Shown here one piece after another: positions 1 through 6,881 of a DNA stretch of 12,618 nucleotides. Position 1 is the first letter of the stretch, and each line of letters starts with the position of its first letter. A model generated the notes under the pieces. The model saw only the letters and a list, made by a program, of their open reading frames with translations. It searched no databases and was not told where the DNA came from. This stretch comes from Chloroflexota bacterium (GTDB lineage Bacteria; Chloroflexota; Limnocylindria; QHBO01), in contig JACCWY010000005.1 of assembly GCA_013697395.1 (NCBI GenBank), positions 1-12,618 on the forward strand, written 5' to 3'. The translations under genes and the position numbers were made by a program.

Positions 1-1
1 G

Positions 2-247
2 CTCAAGTCTGCCGGCCTGCGCCTCGTTGCCGCCGACCAGGGAGCGCCGGCATCGGCCTGGGAGAGTGACCTGGTGGGCCCCCTGGCTGTCGTCGTCGGC
101 AGCGAGGGCAGCGGCCTGTCGGGTGCGACGCGCCGGCGCTGCGACCTGCTCGTCAGCTTCCCGATGGCCGGTCGGGTGGCGAGCCTGAACGCCTCCACGG
201 CCGGTGCGCTGCTCCTCTTCGAGGTCGTCCGGCAGCGTGCGCCGTAA
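2..247 (+). CDS. SpoU/TrmH-family RNA 2'-O-ribose methyltransferase, C-terminal part (5' end outside window)
   Basis: The reading frame is open from the left edge to a TAA, giving the last 81 residues. Two hallmark SpoU motifs of the alpha/beta-knot SAM-binding fold are visible: motif 2 as VVVGSEGSGLS (visible residues 30-40) and motif 3 as SLNASTAGALLLFE (61-74). In this family the knot formed by these motifs binds S-adenosylmethionine, and the enzyme methylates a ribose 2'-OH in rRNA or tRNA. RlmB (23S Gm2251) and TrmH/TsnR-type enzymes both end this way, and without the N-terminus I cannot choose between them. The protein ends normally about ten residues after motif 3. The next gene follows after 63 nt on the same strand. 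Family assignment is secure; the substrate is not known. Confidence 0.88.
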   Translation, partial: LKSAGLRLVAADQGAPASAWESDLVGPLAVVVGSEGSGLSGATRRRCDLLVSFPMAGRVASLNASTAGALLLFEVVRQRAP

Positions 248-249
248 CC

Positions 250-276
250 TTCGTGACGTCGGAGTCGGGTGATAAT
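250..276 (+). promoter_or_regulatory. possible weak promoter for the GYD gene
   Basis: GATAAT at 271-276 is a reasonable -10 element, which would start transcription near 283 and leave a leader of about 28 nt before the ATG at 311. There is no convincing -35 at the right distance (TTCGTG at 250-255 is too close), so this is tentative. Read-through from the upstream methyltransferase gene is an alternative. Confidence 0.3.
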
Positions 277-310
277 TGGGGGGCAAGGTCGCGTATCAGA
301 GGTACCCAGG

Positions 311-637
311 ATGGCGCTCTACCTGTCGCGTTTCAGCTACACGCCCGAGACGTGGGCACGCCTCGTCAAGAAGCCGGAGGATCGTCGGGAGGCGGCGCGC
401 ACGTACATCGAATCGGTCGGCGGGAAGCTCCATGGCTTCTGGTATGCGTTCGGCGAGCGCGACGGCATCAGCCTGTGGGAGGCGCCGGACAACGTCTCGA
501 TGGCGGCCGTCGCAATCGCAATCGGGGGCGGCGGAGCGGTGAGCAGCCTCGAGACGACCGTGCTGCTGACCGTCGACGAGACGCTGGAGGCTCTTCGCAA
601 GGCCCAGGCGGTTCAGTATCGCCCGCCTGGAGCCTGA
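311..637 (+). CDS. GYD domain-containing protein
   Basis: A small cytoplasmic protein of 108 residues that matches the GYD domain family from memory. It begins MALYLSRFSYTPETW and has the alternating pattern of a ferredoxin-like alpha/beta fold. The family core is at residues 35-55 (GGKLHGFWYAFGERDGISLW), followed by a conserved EAPDN turn, an AIAIGGGGAVSSLETTVLL strand region and the usual C-terminal helix. The start at 311 is chosen because GAGG at 299-302 lies 8 nt upstream and family members begin there; an upstream ATG at 269 in the same frame has no ribosome binding site. GYD proteins are widespread in soil bacteria but have no established biochemical function. The gene lies between a methyltransferase gene and tRNA-Thr, and nothing here ties it functionally to either. 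Confidence 0.8.
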   Translation: MALYLSRFSYTPETWARLVKKPEDRREAARTYIESVGGKLHGFWYAFGERDGISLWEAPDNVSMAAVAIAIGGGGAVSSLETTVLLTVDETLEALRKAQAVQYRPPGA

Positions 638-651
638 GACGCCGCGGCGGC

Positions 652-657
652 TATGAT
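652..657 (+). promoter_or_regulatory. candidate -10 element of tRNA-Thr(TGT)
   Basis: TATGAT lies ten bases before the tRNA 5' end, so transcription would start about 3 nt upstream of the mature tRNA. No good -35 is seen (CTGGAG around 627-632 is poor and widely spaced). It follows the GYD stop codon by only 14 nt, so co-transcription is also possible. Confidence 0.4.
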
Positions 658-666
658 CGGTCGCGC

Positions 667-741
667 GCCGAGGTAGCTCAATGGCAGAGCATCGGTTTTG
701 TAAACCGACGGTTGTGGGTTCGACTCCCACCCTCGGCTCCA
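667..741 (+). tRNA. tRNA-Thr(TGT)
   Basis: A complete cloverleaf can be folded by eye. The acceptor stem is GCCGAGG with CCTCGGC (731-737), the D-stem is GCTC/GAGC, the anticodon stem is TCGGT/ACCGA, and the T-arm is GTGGG-TTCGACT-CCCAC. The anticodon loop TTTGTAA places TGT at positions 34-36, which reads ACA (Thr). The discriminator base is T and CCA is encoded (739-741). Together with tRNA-Tyr and tRNA-Thr(GGT) further right, it resembles the widespread bacterial Thr-Tyr-(Gly)-Thr tRNA cluster, here interrupted by about 4.5 kb. Confidence 0.95.
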
Positions 742-798
742 GCACAGCGTTCCTTCGGCCACCGCCTCATCTCAGCCCAAGGGGCTCGTTCCCCCGGA

Positions 799-816
799 TA
801 GGACTATCGGGTCCTA
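799..816 (+). other. inverted repeat (stem-loop) after tRNA-Thr
   Basis: TAGGAC (799-804) and GTCCTA (811-816) form a perfect 6-bp stem with a 6-nt loop. A weaker AGCCC-AAG-GGGCT hairpin lies just upstream. Neither has a T-tract, so they are poor intrinsic terminators. They may be a weak tRNA 3' terminator or an operator for the gene at 880. A GATACT (839-844) downstream could be its -10, but no -35 accompanies it. Confidence 0.35.
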
Positions 817-879
817 CCGCCACACCTGCAACGGACTGGATACTTCGGCCGGCCAATGCTGGGTGAAGGGAGAATTCTC

Positions 880-1413
880 GTGTGGGTGCCAGGCAGTCTC
901 GTGGGTCGCGGGGTCCGTGACAGGTTGATGTCCAATGTGGTCGGGGCAATGAGCGCCGCGTCATTCGTCCTCCTCTCCCTCATCCTGCCGATCGAGCCGA
1001 TGTACCGGTACGCTCTTGCGCTGCTGGGGGCCTGGATCCTCTTCGCCTCCCTGATTCGCTATGCTGCGATGCGGGCCAACCCTTCGCCCCATGGGAAGCG
1101 CTGGATCCCACTCCGCTTCACCGGCGAGCTCGGCAGATTCCGGCTGCGCCCTCGCGGGGACGGCCGTCGAGTCGAGGTACGGGCCGGCGTGGAGGTCGTG
1201 GCTGAGGCGATCGCGTCAGATGACGGCGACGAGCTAGTGGTGGACTTTGAAGCCGTCGCCGACTCCGAGCTGGAGGAATTTGGTACGGCCATCGGCAAGG
1301 CGATCGAGATGGCGGCTGCCGCTGACGAGGACCGCCCCGCAGAGCGTCACGTCGCTGGGCCAGCCAGCTGGCGGAAGAGCCTGAATGCAGATTCGCGATC
1401 CGAGGTTCGGTGA
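880..1413 (+). CDS. hypothetical two-span membrane protein
   Basis: I do not recognise the family. The protein has 177 residues from the GTG at 880, chosen because AAGGGAG (866-872) sits 7 nt upstream; an in-frame ATG at 856 and a later ATG at 928 lack such a site. A short Arg-containing N-terminus is followed by two hydrophobic segments at about residues 20-38 and 43-60, joined by a very short PIEPM turn, making a membrane hairpin. Residues 70-177 are soluble: a basic stretch rich in Arg (residues 85-101) and then an acidic region containing DDGDELVVDFE. By inference the tail is cytoplasmic. Position between tRNA-Thr and the secreted-protein gene gives no functional clue. Confidence 0.6.
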   Translation: MWVPGSLVGRGVRDRLMSNVVGAMSAASFVLLSLILPIEPMYRYALALLGAWILFASLIRYAAMRANPSPHGKRWIPLRFTGELGRFRLRPRGDGRRVEVRAGVEVVAEAIASDDGDELVVDFEAVADSELEEFGTAIGKAIEMAAAADEDRPAERHVAGPASWRKSLNADSRSEVR

Positions 1414-1490
1414 GAACCCCTGGCCGTCGTCCACCTTTACGGGAGCCCGGTCTCATCGGCTGATTCCGGTGCGTGCATGCGCATTCGCGA

Positions 1491-1519
1491 TTGCCACAGC
1501 ACCGCACTTAACCGATACT
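1491..1519 (+). promoter_or_regulatory. promoter of the secreted modular protein gene
   Basis: TTGCCA (1491-1496) and GATACT (1514-1519) are separated by exactly 17 bp, a good housekeeping-sigma arrangement. Transcription would start near 1526, leaving an untranslated leader of about 79 nt before the ATG at 1605. This argues against translation from the ATG at 1527. Confidence 0.55.
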
Positions 1520-1535
1520 GACCGCCATGTGCCCA

Positions 1536-1577
1536 CTGCGGTCCGCCGACCGCAGCCGTGATGTGCTCCTTTCGGAG
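1536..1577 (+). promoter_or_regulatory. tandem stem-loops in the 5' leader of the secreted protein mRNA
   Basis: CTGCGGTC (1536-1543) and GACCGCAG (1548-1555) form a perfect 8-bp stem closed by a 4-nt loop. A smaller CTCC-TTTC-GGAG hairpin follows at 1566-1577. Neither is followed by a T-run, so termination is unlikely; mRNA protection or translational control is more plausible. The small hairpin contains a GGAG, the best Shine-Dalgarno-like sequence in the leader, but it lies far from the ATG. Confidence 0.45.
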
Positions 1578-1604
1578 TCGTGTTACCGAGGCGATCCTCC
1601 ACCG

Positions 1605-4600
1605 ATGAGCGGCGAGGGGGGAGCGCATCGGAGCACGCCGCGCCACCGGCGATTGGGCACGTCTCTGGCGCTCATCCTGCTCCTCACCTCCATCGGCCAG
1701 GGGCTGGCCGTCGGCGCGACGCAGGTCGGACACCGAGGACACTCCTTCGACGGGTTTGGGGCCGGCGCGGAGATCACCGGTCAGAAGCCCGAGTCGAAGG
1801 TCTGGTACCACGCAAATTCGTGGTGGGCCGCAATGCTCAGTCCGGCGCTCGCCGGCGCGCATACCATCCACCGCCTCGACGGCACGGTCTGGATCGACAC
1901 CGGGACGGTGATCGATCCCAGGCCGGCTACAAGAGAAGATGTGCTGTCGAACGGCTCGACCCTGTACGTCCTCTCTCGCTCGCCCGCTACGGCTGGGGCG
2001 AACGCCCTGCGACGGTTCACCGCTACGCCGAGTGGATACACACTCGATGCTGGGTTTCCGGTCGACGCGCCCGGCAGCGGTTCGGAGTCGACAACCATCG
2101 CCCGGGACAGCACGGGCAACCCTCTGGCTGACATACGAGGATCAACTCAAGGTCTTCGTTGCGCGCACGACCGGCGACGACCGCACGTGGGGAGCACCCT
2201 ATGTCCTTCCCTTCGCCGCCGCGCAGAACCTGAATAGCGATGACATCAGCTCCGTCGTTTCGTTCACCGACTCGACGGGCCCGGCCGTCGGCGTCATGTG
2301 GTCACACCAGAACGATTCGAATCAGTACTTCGCCGTGCACCGGGATGGTGGCGGTGATACCGCCGGCGCGTGGACGCTCGAGACGGCGCTGTCAGGCCCG
2401 AATGAGGCGGACGACCACATCAATCTGAAGACCTTCGAGGGCCGCGTGTACGCCGTCGTCAAGACGAGCGCAACCGAATCCGCGCAGCCTCTGATCCGCC
2501 TACTCGAACGCTCGGCGACAGGAACATGGACCAAACACCCCGTGGCGAGGGTGGACGAGAACAACACGCGTCCGGTCACACTTCTCTCAATTGATCCGGT
2601 GAACCGCCAGATCTACGTCTTCATGACGATGGGAGTTGGGGCCGGAGCCCGCGGGATCGCCTACAAGGCTTCGCCCATGAACGGAATTGGTTTTCCGGCG
2701 CAGGCGACGACATTCATCCAGGGCCCGAATCTCGAGGCGATTGACAACGCCACGACCACGAAGCAGAACGTCGACTCGACCTCCGGACTGGTCATCCTCG
2801 CATCCGACCCAACCCAGTACTGGCATAACAAGCTGGGCGGCGACGGCGGACCGGTCGTCACGCCGTCCCCGACGCCGGTTGTCACCCCCTCGCCACCCCC
2901 GGTGTCCGGTGCAGTCGCCTTCCGTTCCGCCAGCTATGCTGCCAACACGAGCACGAGTAGCCTCGTCATCCCGCGTCCCAACTCGGTGGCAGCCGGCGAC
3001 CTGCTGCTCGCCTCGATCGACGTGCGCGGCAAGCCAGCCATCACCGCCCCAGCGGGCTGGAACCTCGTTCGCATGGACACCAATGCCAACGCGTTGCGGA
3101 AGGCGACGTATGCCCGGATCGCGGGGGCCGGCGAGCCCGCCGCCTCCACGTGGACCTTCTCGGCCGCCTTTGGCGCCGCGGGCGGTATTCATGCCTACAG
3201 CGGCGTGGACATCGCAGCCCCGATTGCCGTGCACGGAGGCCGAACGAACGCCAAGGCGACCGCGATCACGGCGCCGTCGGTGATCGCTCCCGAGGCGAAT
3301 GGGCTGCTTGTCGGATTCTTCGCGACCGCCGCTGCGACCGGTGTTGCTCCGCCGACCCAGTTCGTCGAGCGCGGCGAAGCGAGCTCTACGAGTGGCCCTT
3401 ATCTGATCACCAGCGAGGGTGCTGATCGGCTGATCACGTCTGCGGGCGCCACCGGAACCGTGACGGCAACGGCCGGAATCAGTGCCGCGAACATCGCGCA
3501 CGTCATCGTCGTCCGACCCGCCGGCGCGGGAACGGCCCCGTCGCCGACCCCCGTCGTCACCCCGTCGCCGACCCCGCCGACGGGTGCGGCAATCACCTTC
3601 CACGCCGCCAGCTACGCTTCGAACGCCAGCACGAGCAGCCTGATCGTCCCGCGTCCCGACCCGGTGGCAGCCGGCGACGTGCTGCTCGCCTCGGTCGACG
3701 TCCGGGGCAGTCGCACGATCGCAACCCCAGCCGGATGGAACGCCGTCCGCGTCGACGCCAATGGAACGGCGATGCGGAAGGGGACCTACTACCGCGTTGC
3801 GACGGCCGACGAACCCAGCGGCTACCTGTGGACCTTCTCAGGGTCAGCGGCCGCCAGTGGCGGGATCCACGCGTACAGCGGTGTCGACCCAACGGCTCCG
3901 ATCGATGTCCACAGTGGCCAGGCGAACACGAGCACCACGTTGATCACTGCGCCGTCTGTGACTCCGTCCGTTGCGAACGGGATGCTCGTCGGCCTCTTCG
4001 GCATCGCAACGGTGACGACGATCGCCCCACCGGCCACGTTCACCGAGCGGGGTGAGGCCAGCGGCACGGTCGGTCAGTACACGATCACCGGCGAGGGCGC
4101 GGACAGGCTGCTCGACACGGAGAATCCAACAGGACCTCGCTCGGCCTCGGCCGGCTCCAACTGGCCAAGCATCGGCCAGCTTGTGGTCCTGAGACCAGGG
4201 AGCGTTCAAGCTGGCCCGGGCGCATCACCCGGACAGGCGTCGTTCGCCCCCTTCGGGACCAGAACGCTCGCGCCGAATTGGGACCTCGATGGCGCAGGGA
4301 CCAACGTCGATTCCATTGCGTTCTGGGAAGCGCCCAATCCTGCCGATTCGCTCATGCTCGTGACCGCGAAGGGCAACCAGCTGGTGGAGGTTTGGCGCTA
4401 TCCATTCGGCGGAAGCGAACTCCCGCCGCTTACCCACCCCTCATTCGCGTCGGACAGCCAGGTCAACGGGATCGTTGTCGACCAGCAGAACGACCGGCTG
4501 TACGTGGCGGTCGGAAGTCCGAAGTCGATTGTCGTCGTCTTTTCACTTCCGTCGCTGACGTACCTCGACGAGTACATCCGCGGGTCGGTGGACTTGAGCT

Positions 4601-5184
4601 CCGAACCCAACCTCGCTCTCCTACCGTCCTCGTCGGGAGGCACGCTGTACGTGACCGCATCGACCCGCGTGCACCTGCACAATGCGGCCACCGGCGGGCC
4701 AATGGGAACGTTTGCCCCTGCGAAGGGCCTGGAAACGATAGCGGCCGATGCCTACTACCAAGCGCTGTACATCCCGGATGAGAATGGGGCGACAGGCGTC
4801 TATGCGTACACGCCCGATGGCAATCCCGACGTGCGGACAGGTGACAGCGTGTTTGGTGGAACCGCCTTCGGATCCGATGCCGAGGGCATCGTGATCTACA
4901 CGTGTCCGGCGACGGGGGGTAGCGACGACGGTCGCGGACTCATCGTGGTCAGCGATCAGCTTCCAGACCTGACCGAGTTCGAGGTGTTTGATCGGCAGAC
5001 GAGGGCGCATCTCGGCAACCTGCGCTTGGCCGGCGTCAGCAATACCGACGGCGTAGGTTCGACCCAACGGCCGCTGCCGGGATATCCCCTGGGAGTATTC
5101 GCCGCGGTGAACGACGATCGGAGCGTCGCCGGCATCGGGTGGGATTCAGTCCTGACAGCTACGGGGATCAGCTGCGGCGGCTGA
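1605..5184 (+). CDS. large secreted modular protein with two internal repeats and a phytase-like beta-propeller (frameshifted)
   Basis: Joined across one frameshift the product is about 1192 residues. The first 171 come from the frame of the ATG at 1605; from 2119 the rest is in the next frame. Removing one A at 2118/2119 turns TGN-PLAD into TGTLWLTYED and restores one frame. Residues 1-40 form a signal peptide (basic n-region, core LALILLLTSIGQGLAVGA). Residues 40-415 are a beta-rich, BNR/sialidase-like region with motifs such as KVWYHANSWWAAM and HRLDGTVWIDTGTVID. Pro/Thr linkers (VTPSPTPVVTPSPPP) precede two copies of a roughly 205-residue domain (about 436-642 and 661-864). Residues 877-1192 look like a phytase-type beta-propeller, with SDAEGIVIYTC, RGLIVVSDQ, FEVFDRQTRAHLGNLRL, NTDGVGSTQRPLPGYPLG and a GIGWD ending. 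Family phytases release phosphate from phytate using Ca2+; activity here is untested. GAGG at 1588-1591 is a distant ribosome binding site. The frameshift is either a sequencing error or real inactivation. Confidence 0.75.
2911..3531 (+). repeat. first copy of internal ~205-residue domain repeat (protein-level)
   Basis: This encodes the first repeat of the secreted protein. Shared landmarks with the second copy are SASYAAN/AASYASN, the stretch VAAGDLLLAS, DVRG, PAGWN, RKATY, WTFS, GGIHAYSGVD, ITAPSV, ERGEAS, EGADRL and a VVRP ending. By eye about half the residues are identical to the second copy. It is flanked on both sides by TPSPTP linkers, typical of wall- or surface-exposed modular proteins. 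The domain resembles repeats common in secreted proteins of high-GC bacteria; I cannot name a family. Confidence 0.8.
3586..4197 (+). repeat. second copy of internal ~205-residue domain repeat (protein-level)
   Basis: This is the second copy, beginning ITFHAASYASNASTSS and ending QLVVLRP, with the same order of landmarks as the first. At DNA level the best conserved piece is around 3663-3690 (gtggcagccggcgac then gctgctcgcctcg), matching 2988-3016. This points to an in-gene tandem duplication that has since diverged. Confidence 0.8.
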
Positions 5185-5196
5185 GATGTCCCGCGG

Positions 5197-5225
5197 TTGA
5201 GGGGAAGCCGCCCTTCCGATATACT
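5197..5225 (+). promoter_or_regulatory. promoter of tRNA-Tyr (and probably tRNA-Thr(GGT))
   Basis: TTGAGG (5197-5202) and TATACT (5220-5225) are 17 bp apart. Initiation is expected near 5232, about 34 nt before the tRNA-Tyr 5' end. It begins only 12 nt after the stop codon of the secreted-protein gene, so the tRNAs have their own promoter and do not rely on that transcript. Confidence 0.65.
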
Positions 5226-5265
5226 CCGCCACCGTCGGCGAGCACCACGCGCTGGCGAGATCCGT

Positions 5266-5350
5266 GGGCAGGTTGAGCAGGTGGTGAGCTCCGCTGACTG
5301 TAGATCAGCCGTCTTCGACTGTGGGGGTTCGATTCCCTCCCTGCCCACCA
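5266..5350 (+). tRNA. tRNA-Tyr(GTA)
   Basis: A class II tRNA with a long variable arm. The acceptor stem is GGGCAGG/CCTGCCC (5340-5346), the D-stem GAGC/GCTC, the anticodon stem GCTGA/TCAGC with loop CTGTAGA (anticodon GTA), then a variable arm of about 13 nt and a T-arm GGGGG-TTCGATT-CCCTC with one G-T pair. The discriminator is A and CCA is encoded (5348-5350). It reads UAC/UAU codons. Confidence 0.94.
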
Positions 5351-5421
5351 TCGCTTTCCATCCGAAGACGTCTCCCAAGGAGCCGGTGATCCTCGCTCAA
5401 AGGCATAGATTTGCCAAGGTT

Positions 5422-5446
5422 GACCGATGGTTGCCGAGAATCGGTC
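5422..5446 (+). other. inverted repeat between tRNA-Tyr and tRNA-Thr(GGT)
   Basis: GACCGAT (5422-5428) and ATCGGTC (5440-5446) form a perfect 7-bp stem with an 11-nt loop. It has no T-run. The loop contains TTGCCG (5431-5436), which with GACACT (5455-5460) at 18-bp spacing could be a weak second promoter for tRNA-Thr; the inverted repeat would then overlap its -35. Processing signal or partial terminator are alternatives. Confidence 0.35.
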
Positions 5447-5487
5447 CATCCTGCGACACTGCGGGAACCGCGAGGCGACGGCCGTGC

Positions 5488-5563
5488 GCCCACGTAGCTC
5501 AGCTGGCAGAGCACTTCCTTGGTAAGGAAGAGGTCTCCGGTTCGAACCCGGACGTGGGCTCCA
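5488..5563 (+). tRNA. tRNA-Thr(GGT)
   Basis: The cloverleaf has acceptor GCCCACG/CGTGGGC (5553-5559), D-stem GCTC/GAGC, anticodon stem CTTCC/GGAAG with loop TTGGTAA (anticodon GGT, reading ACC/ACU), and T-arm CCGG-TTCGAAC-CCGG. The discriminator is T, as in the tRNA-Thr at 667, and CCA is encoded. In many bacteria this tRNA directly precedes tuf (EF-Tu); here a membrane protein gene follows instead. Confidence 0.95.
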
Positions 5564-5618
5564 CTCACCGCCGCACCGCGCAACGAGTGACCGATCACAG
5601 CGGAGGCGTCGTCAGCCC

Positions 5619-6659
5619 GTGGACCCCAACGTCCTGCTTCCATTCGGCAGCAGCGCGCTCTCGTTCGTCTTCGCGGCGCTCGTCGCCGACCAGTGGTGGC
5701 GCCGTCGCCAGCCCTACCAGCTGGTCTGGACGCTCGGAATGCTGTGGTACGGCATCGGCGCGGGCACCGAGTTCTTGGGCGGGGCCTTCGGCTGGAACGA
5801 GGCGCTCTATCGGACGTGGTACGCGTTCGGCGCGTTCGGCGTGGCGGCCTACCTGGGCCTTGGCACGATCTTCCTGCTGAACAGGACGCGGTTCGGATAC
5901 TTCGTGGCGCTCTCGTTCGCCCTCGCCGCCCTGTTCAGCTTCCTCGCGGCGAGCCGATACGCCCGGGAGGGGAGTCCCGCGGCGGATGCGATCGTGCTTG
6001 CCGTCGTGGGGATCGCGCTCGTGGCGGCCGTGGCCGTGGCGGTGGCGACGCGCGTGCGCCGGCAGTCGATGGCGCCGGTCGCCGCCGGCTTTCTGATTCC
6101 CGGATCCGTCGTCGCGGCCGTCCTGGCCTTCGTCGTGCCGCTCGATGCCCCCGGATTCGCCCTGGACGCGCTGAACGGCGCGCCGATCGGCGCGGCATTC
6201 CCCGCGGGCCTTCGGATCGTCACGCCACCGTTCAACATCGTCGGTGCGTTTGCGCTCATCTTCGGCGCCGCCTACTCGGCCTACATCTTCATGCCGAAGC
6301 GACGCATCATGCGCGCCGACACTCGCGGCGGGCTCGCCGCTGGCCCGCTGCGCGGCATCGCCGTGGTGGTGAACGCGTTCGGCTCGCTGCCGTCCGCCTG
6401 GCGTGCCTTGCGGGCGGGCGAGCTGAACTCGCGTGTCCCCGCTACCCTCCTCATCGCGCTCGGCGGGTTCTTCCCCAGCATCGCCGACGGCCTGACCCGC
6501 TTCGGCGTGACGTGGGGCCTCTTCCTGGGACAGTTCATCGGCGTCCTGCTCATCTTCCTCGGCTTCCTCGTCAGCATCGAGGTCTTCAGCGACGTCCGCC
6601 TGCCCTTCACGCGGATCGTGCTGCGCCGTCGAGACGGAGGCGGCCAGGCCGCCGGCTGA
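5619..6659 (+). CDS. polytopic membrane protein of unknown function
   Basis: A 346-residue integral membrane protein starting at GTG 5619, with GGAGG at 5602-5606 (12 nt upstream) as the likely ribosome binding site. Hydrophobic segments lie at about residues 6-25, 35-57, 66-88, 93-112, 121-144, 151-174, 205-224, 273-290 and 300-323, suggesting eight or nine spans. Aromatic clusters stand out: DQWWRRRQPYQLVW at 24-37 and MLWYGIGAGTEFLGGAFGWN at 41-60. The loop at 225-271 is basic (MPKRRIMRADTR), which by the positive-inside rule should be cytoplasmic, and the C-terminus is RIVLRRRDGGGQ. I know of no function and see no catalytic motif. It sits between the tRNA-Thr gene and the palindrome array, where tuf might have been expected. 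Confidence 0.7.
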   Translation: MDPNVLLPFGSSALSFVFAALVADQWWRRRQPYQLVWTLGMLWYGIGAGTEFLGGAFGWNEALYRTWYAFGAFGVAAYLGLGTIFLLNRTRFGYFVALSFALAALFSFLAASRYAREGSPAADAIVLAVVGIALVAAVAVAVATRVRRQSMAPVAAGFLIPGSVVAAVLAFVVPLDAPGFALDALNGAPIGAAFPAGLRIVTPPFNIVGAFALIFGAAYSAYIFMPKRRIMRADTRGGLAAGPLRGIAVVVNAFGSLPSAWRALRAGELNSRVPATLLIALGGFFPSIADGLTRFGVTWGLFLGQFIGVLLIFLGFLVSIEVFSDVRLPFTRIVLRRRDGGGQAAG

Positions 6660-6669
6660 GCGCGCCATT

Positions 6670-6685
6670 GCTCGATCTATCGAGC
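6670..6685 (+). promoter_or_regulatory. palindrome 1 of operator-like array
   Basis: GCTCGATCTATCGAGC: perfect 7-bp inverted arms around a 2-bp centre. It begins 11 bp after the membrane protein stop codon. It is the first of four related 16-bp sites before the rpmG promoter. Confidence 0.7.
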
Positions 6686-6719
6686 GTTCTTCACCGCAAG
6701 GCGCTGCCGTGCTGCATTT

Positions 6720-6735
6720 GCTCGATGTATCGAGC
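6720..6735 (+). promoter_or_regulatory. palindrome 2 of operator-like array
   Basis: GCTCGATGTATCGAGC: perfect 7-bp arms. Its centre is 50 bp from palindrome 1. Only one base of the 2-bp centre differs from palindrome 1, while the sequence between the two sites is unrelated. Confidence 0.7.
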
Positions 6736-6739
6736 ACAG

Positions 6740-6758
6740 GCGGGCAGGAGATGCCCGC
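6740..6758 (+). terminator. strong hairpin between palindromes 2 and 3; possible terminator without T-tract
   Basis: GCGGGCA (6740-6746) and TGCCCGC (6752-6758) form a perfect 7-bp G+C-rich stem with loop GGAGA. It is followed by a G-rich stretch rather than T residues, so it is not a classical intrinsic terminator. It may still terminate the membrane-protein transcript in a GC-rich genome, or be a structural element of the array. Confidence 0.3.
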
Positions 6759-6783
6759 GGGGGTGCCGCCCACGCTCCGCAGC

Positions 6784-6799
6784 GCACGATCTATCGCGC
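6784..6799 (+). promoter_or_regulatory. palindrome 3 of operator-like array
   Basis: GCACGATCTATCGCGC: the same core (CGATCTATCG) as palindrome 1 with one mismatch between the arms. Its centre is 64 bp from palindrome 2. It shows the core is conserved more than the outer bases. Confidence 0.6.
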
Positions 6800-6833
6800 A
6801 AACCGCACGCGGCACGGTCCTCCCGTGAGATTC

Positions 6834-6849
6834 GCTCGACCTATCGAGC
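6834..6849 (+). promoter_or_regulatory. palindrome 4 of operator-like array
   Basis: GCTCGACCTATCGAGC: one mismatch between the arms. Its centre is 50 bp from palindrome 3 and it ends 32 bp before the -35 box of the rpmG promoter, a position suited to an activator or an upstream repressor site. Confidence 0.65.
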
Positions 6850-6881
6850 ATCGGCGTGCGCTGCCAGGCGGTGTCCGCTCG

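Noticed and set aside
1939..2118. Independent start of the secreted protein at 1939
   Set aside because: The 60 codons from 1939 to 2118 in that frame are Arg/Ser-rich nonsense, whereas the other frame encodes a continuous domain with a signal peptide. Coding in this frame starts at the frameshift.
2109..2130. Programmed ribosomal frameshifting in the secreted protein gene
   Set aside because: No slippery heptamer, in-frame stop at the shift point, Shine-Dalgarno-like stimulator or pseudoknot is evident. A plain one-base insertion explains it.
2587..3603. 338-codon open frame on the minus strand
   Set aside because: Gly/Arg-rich shadow frame opposite the repeat region of the secreted protein gene; no recognisable domain.
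742..5265. Integrative element with attachment sites between tRNA-Thr and tRNA-Tyr
   Set aside because: No integrase, transposase or duplicated tRNA 3' end was found. A GGTTCGACCC-like stretch near 5056-5065 lies inside coding sequence and is a chance match.
6670..6849. The repeated 16-bp units as a small CRISPR array
   Set aside because: Units are short palindromes with spacers of 34, 48 and 34 bp, only four copies, no cas genes and a promoter immediately downstream. An operator array fits better.
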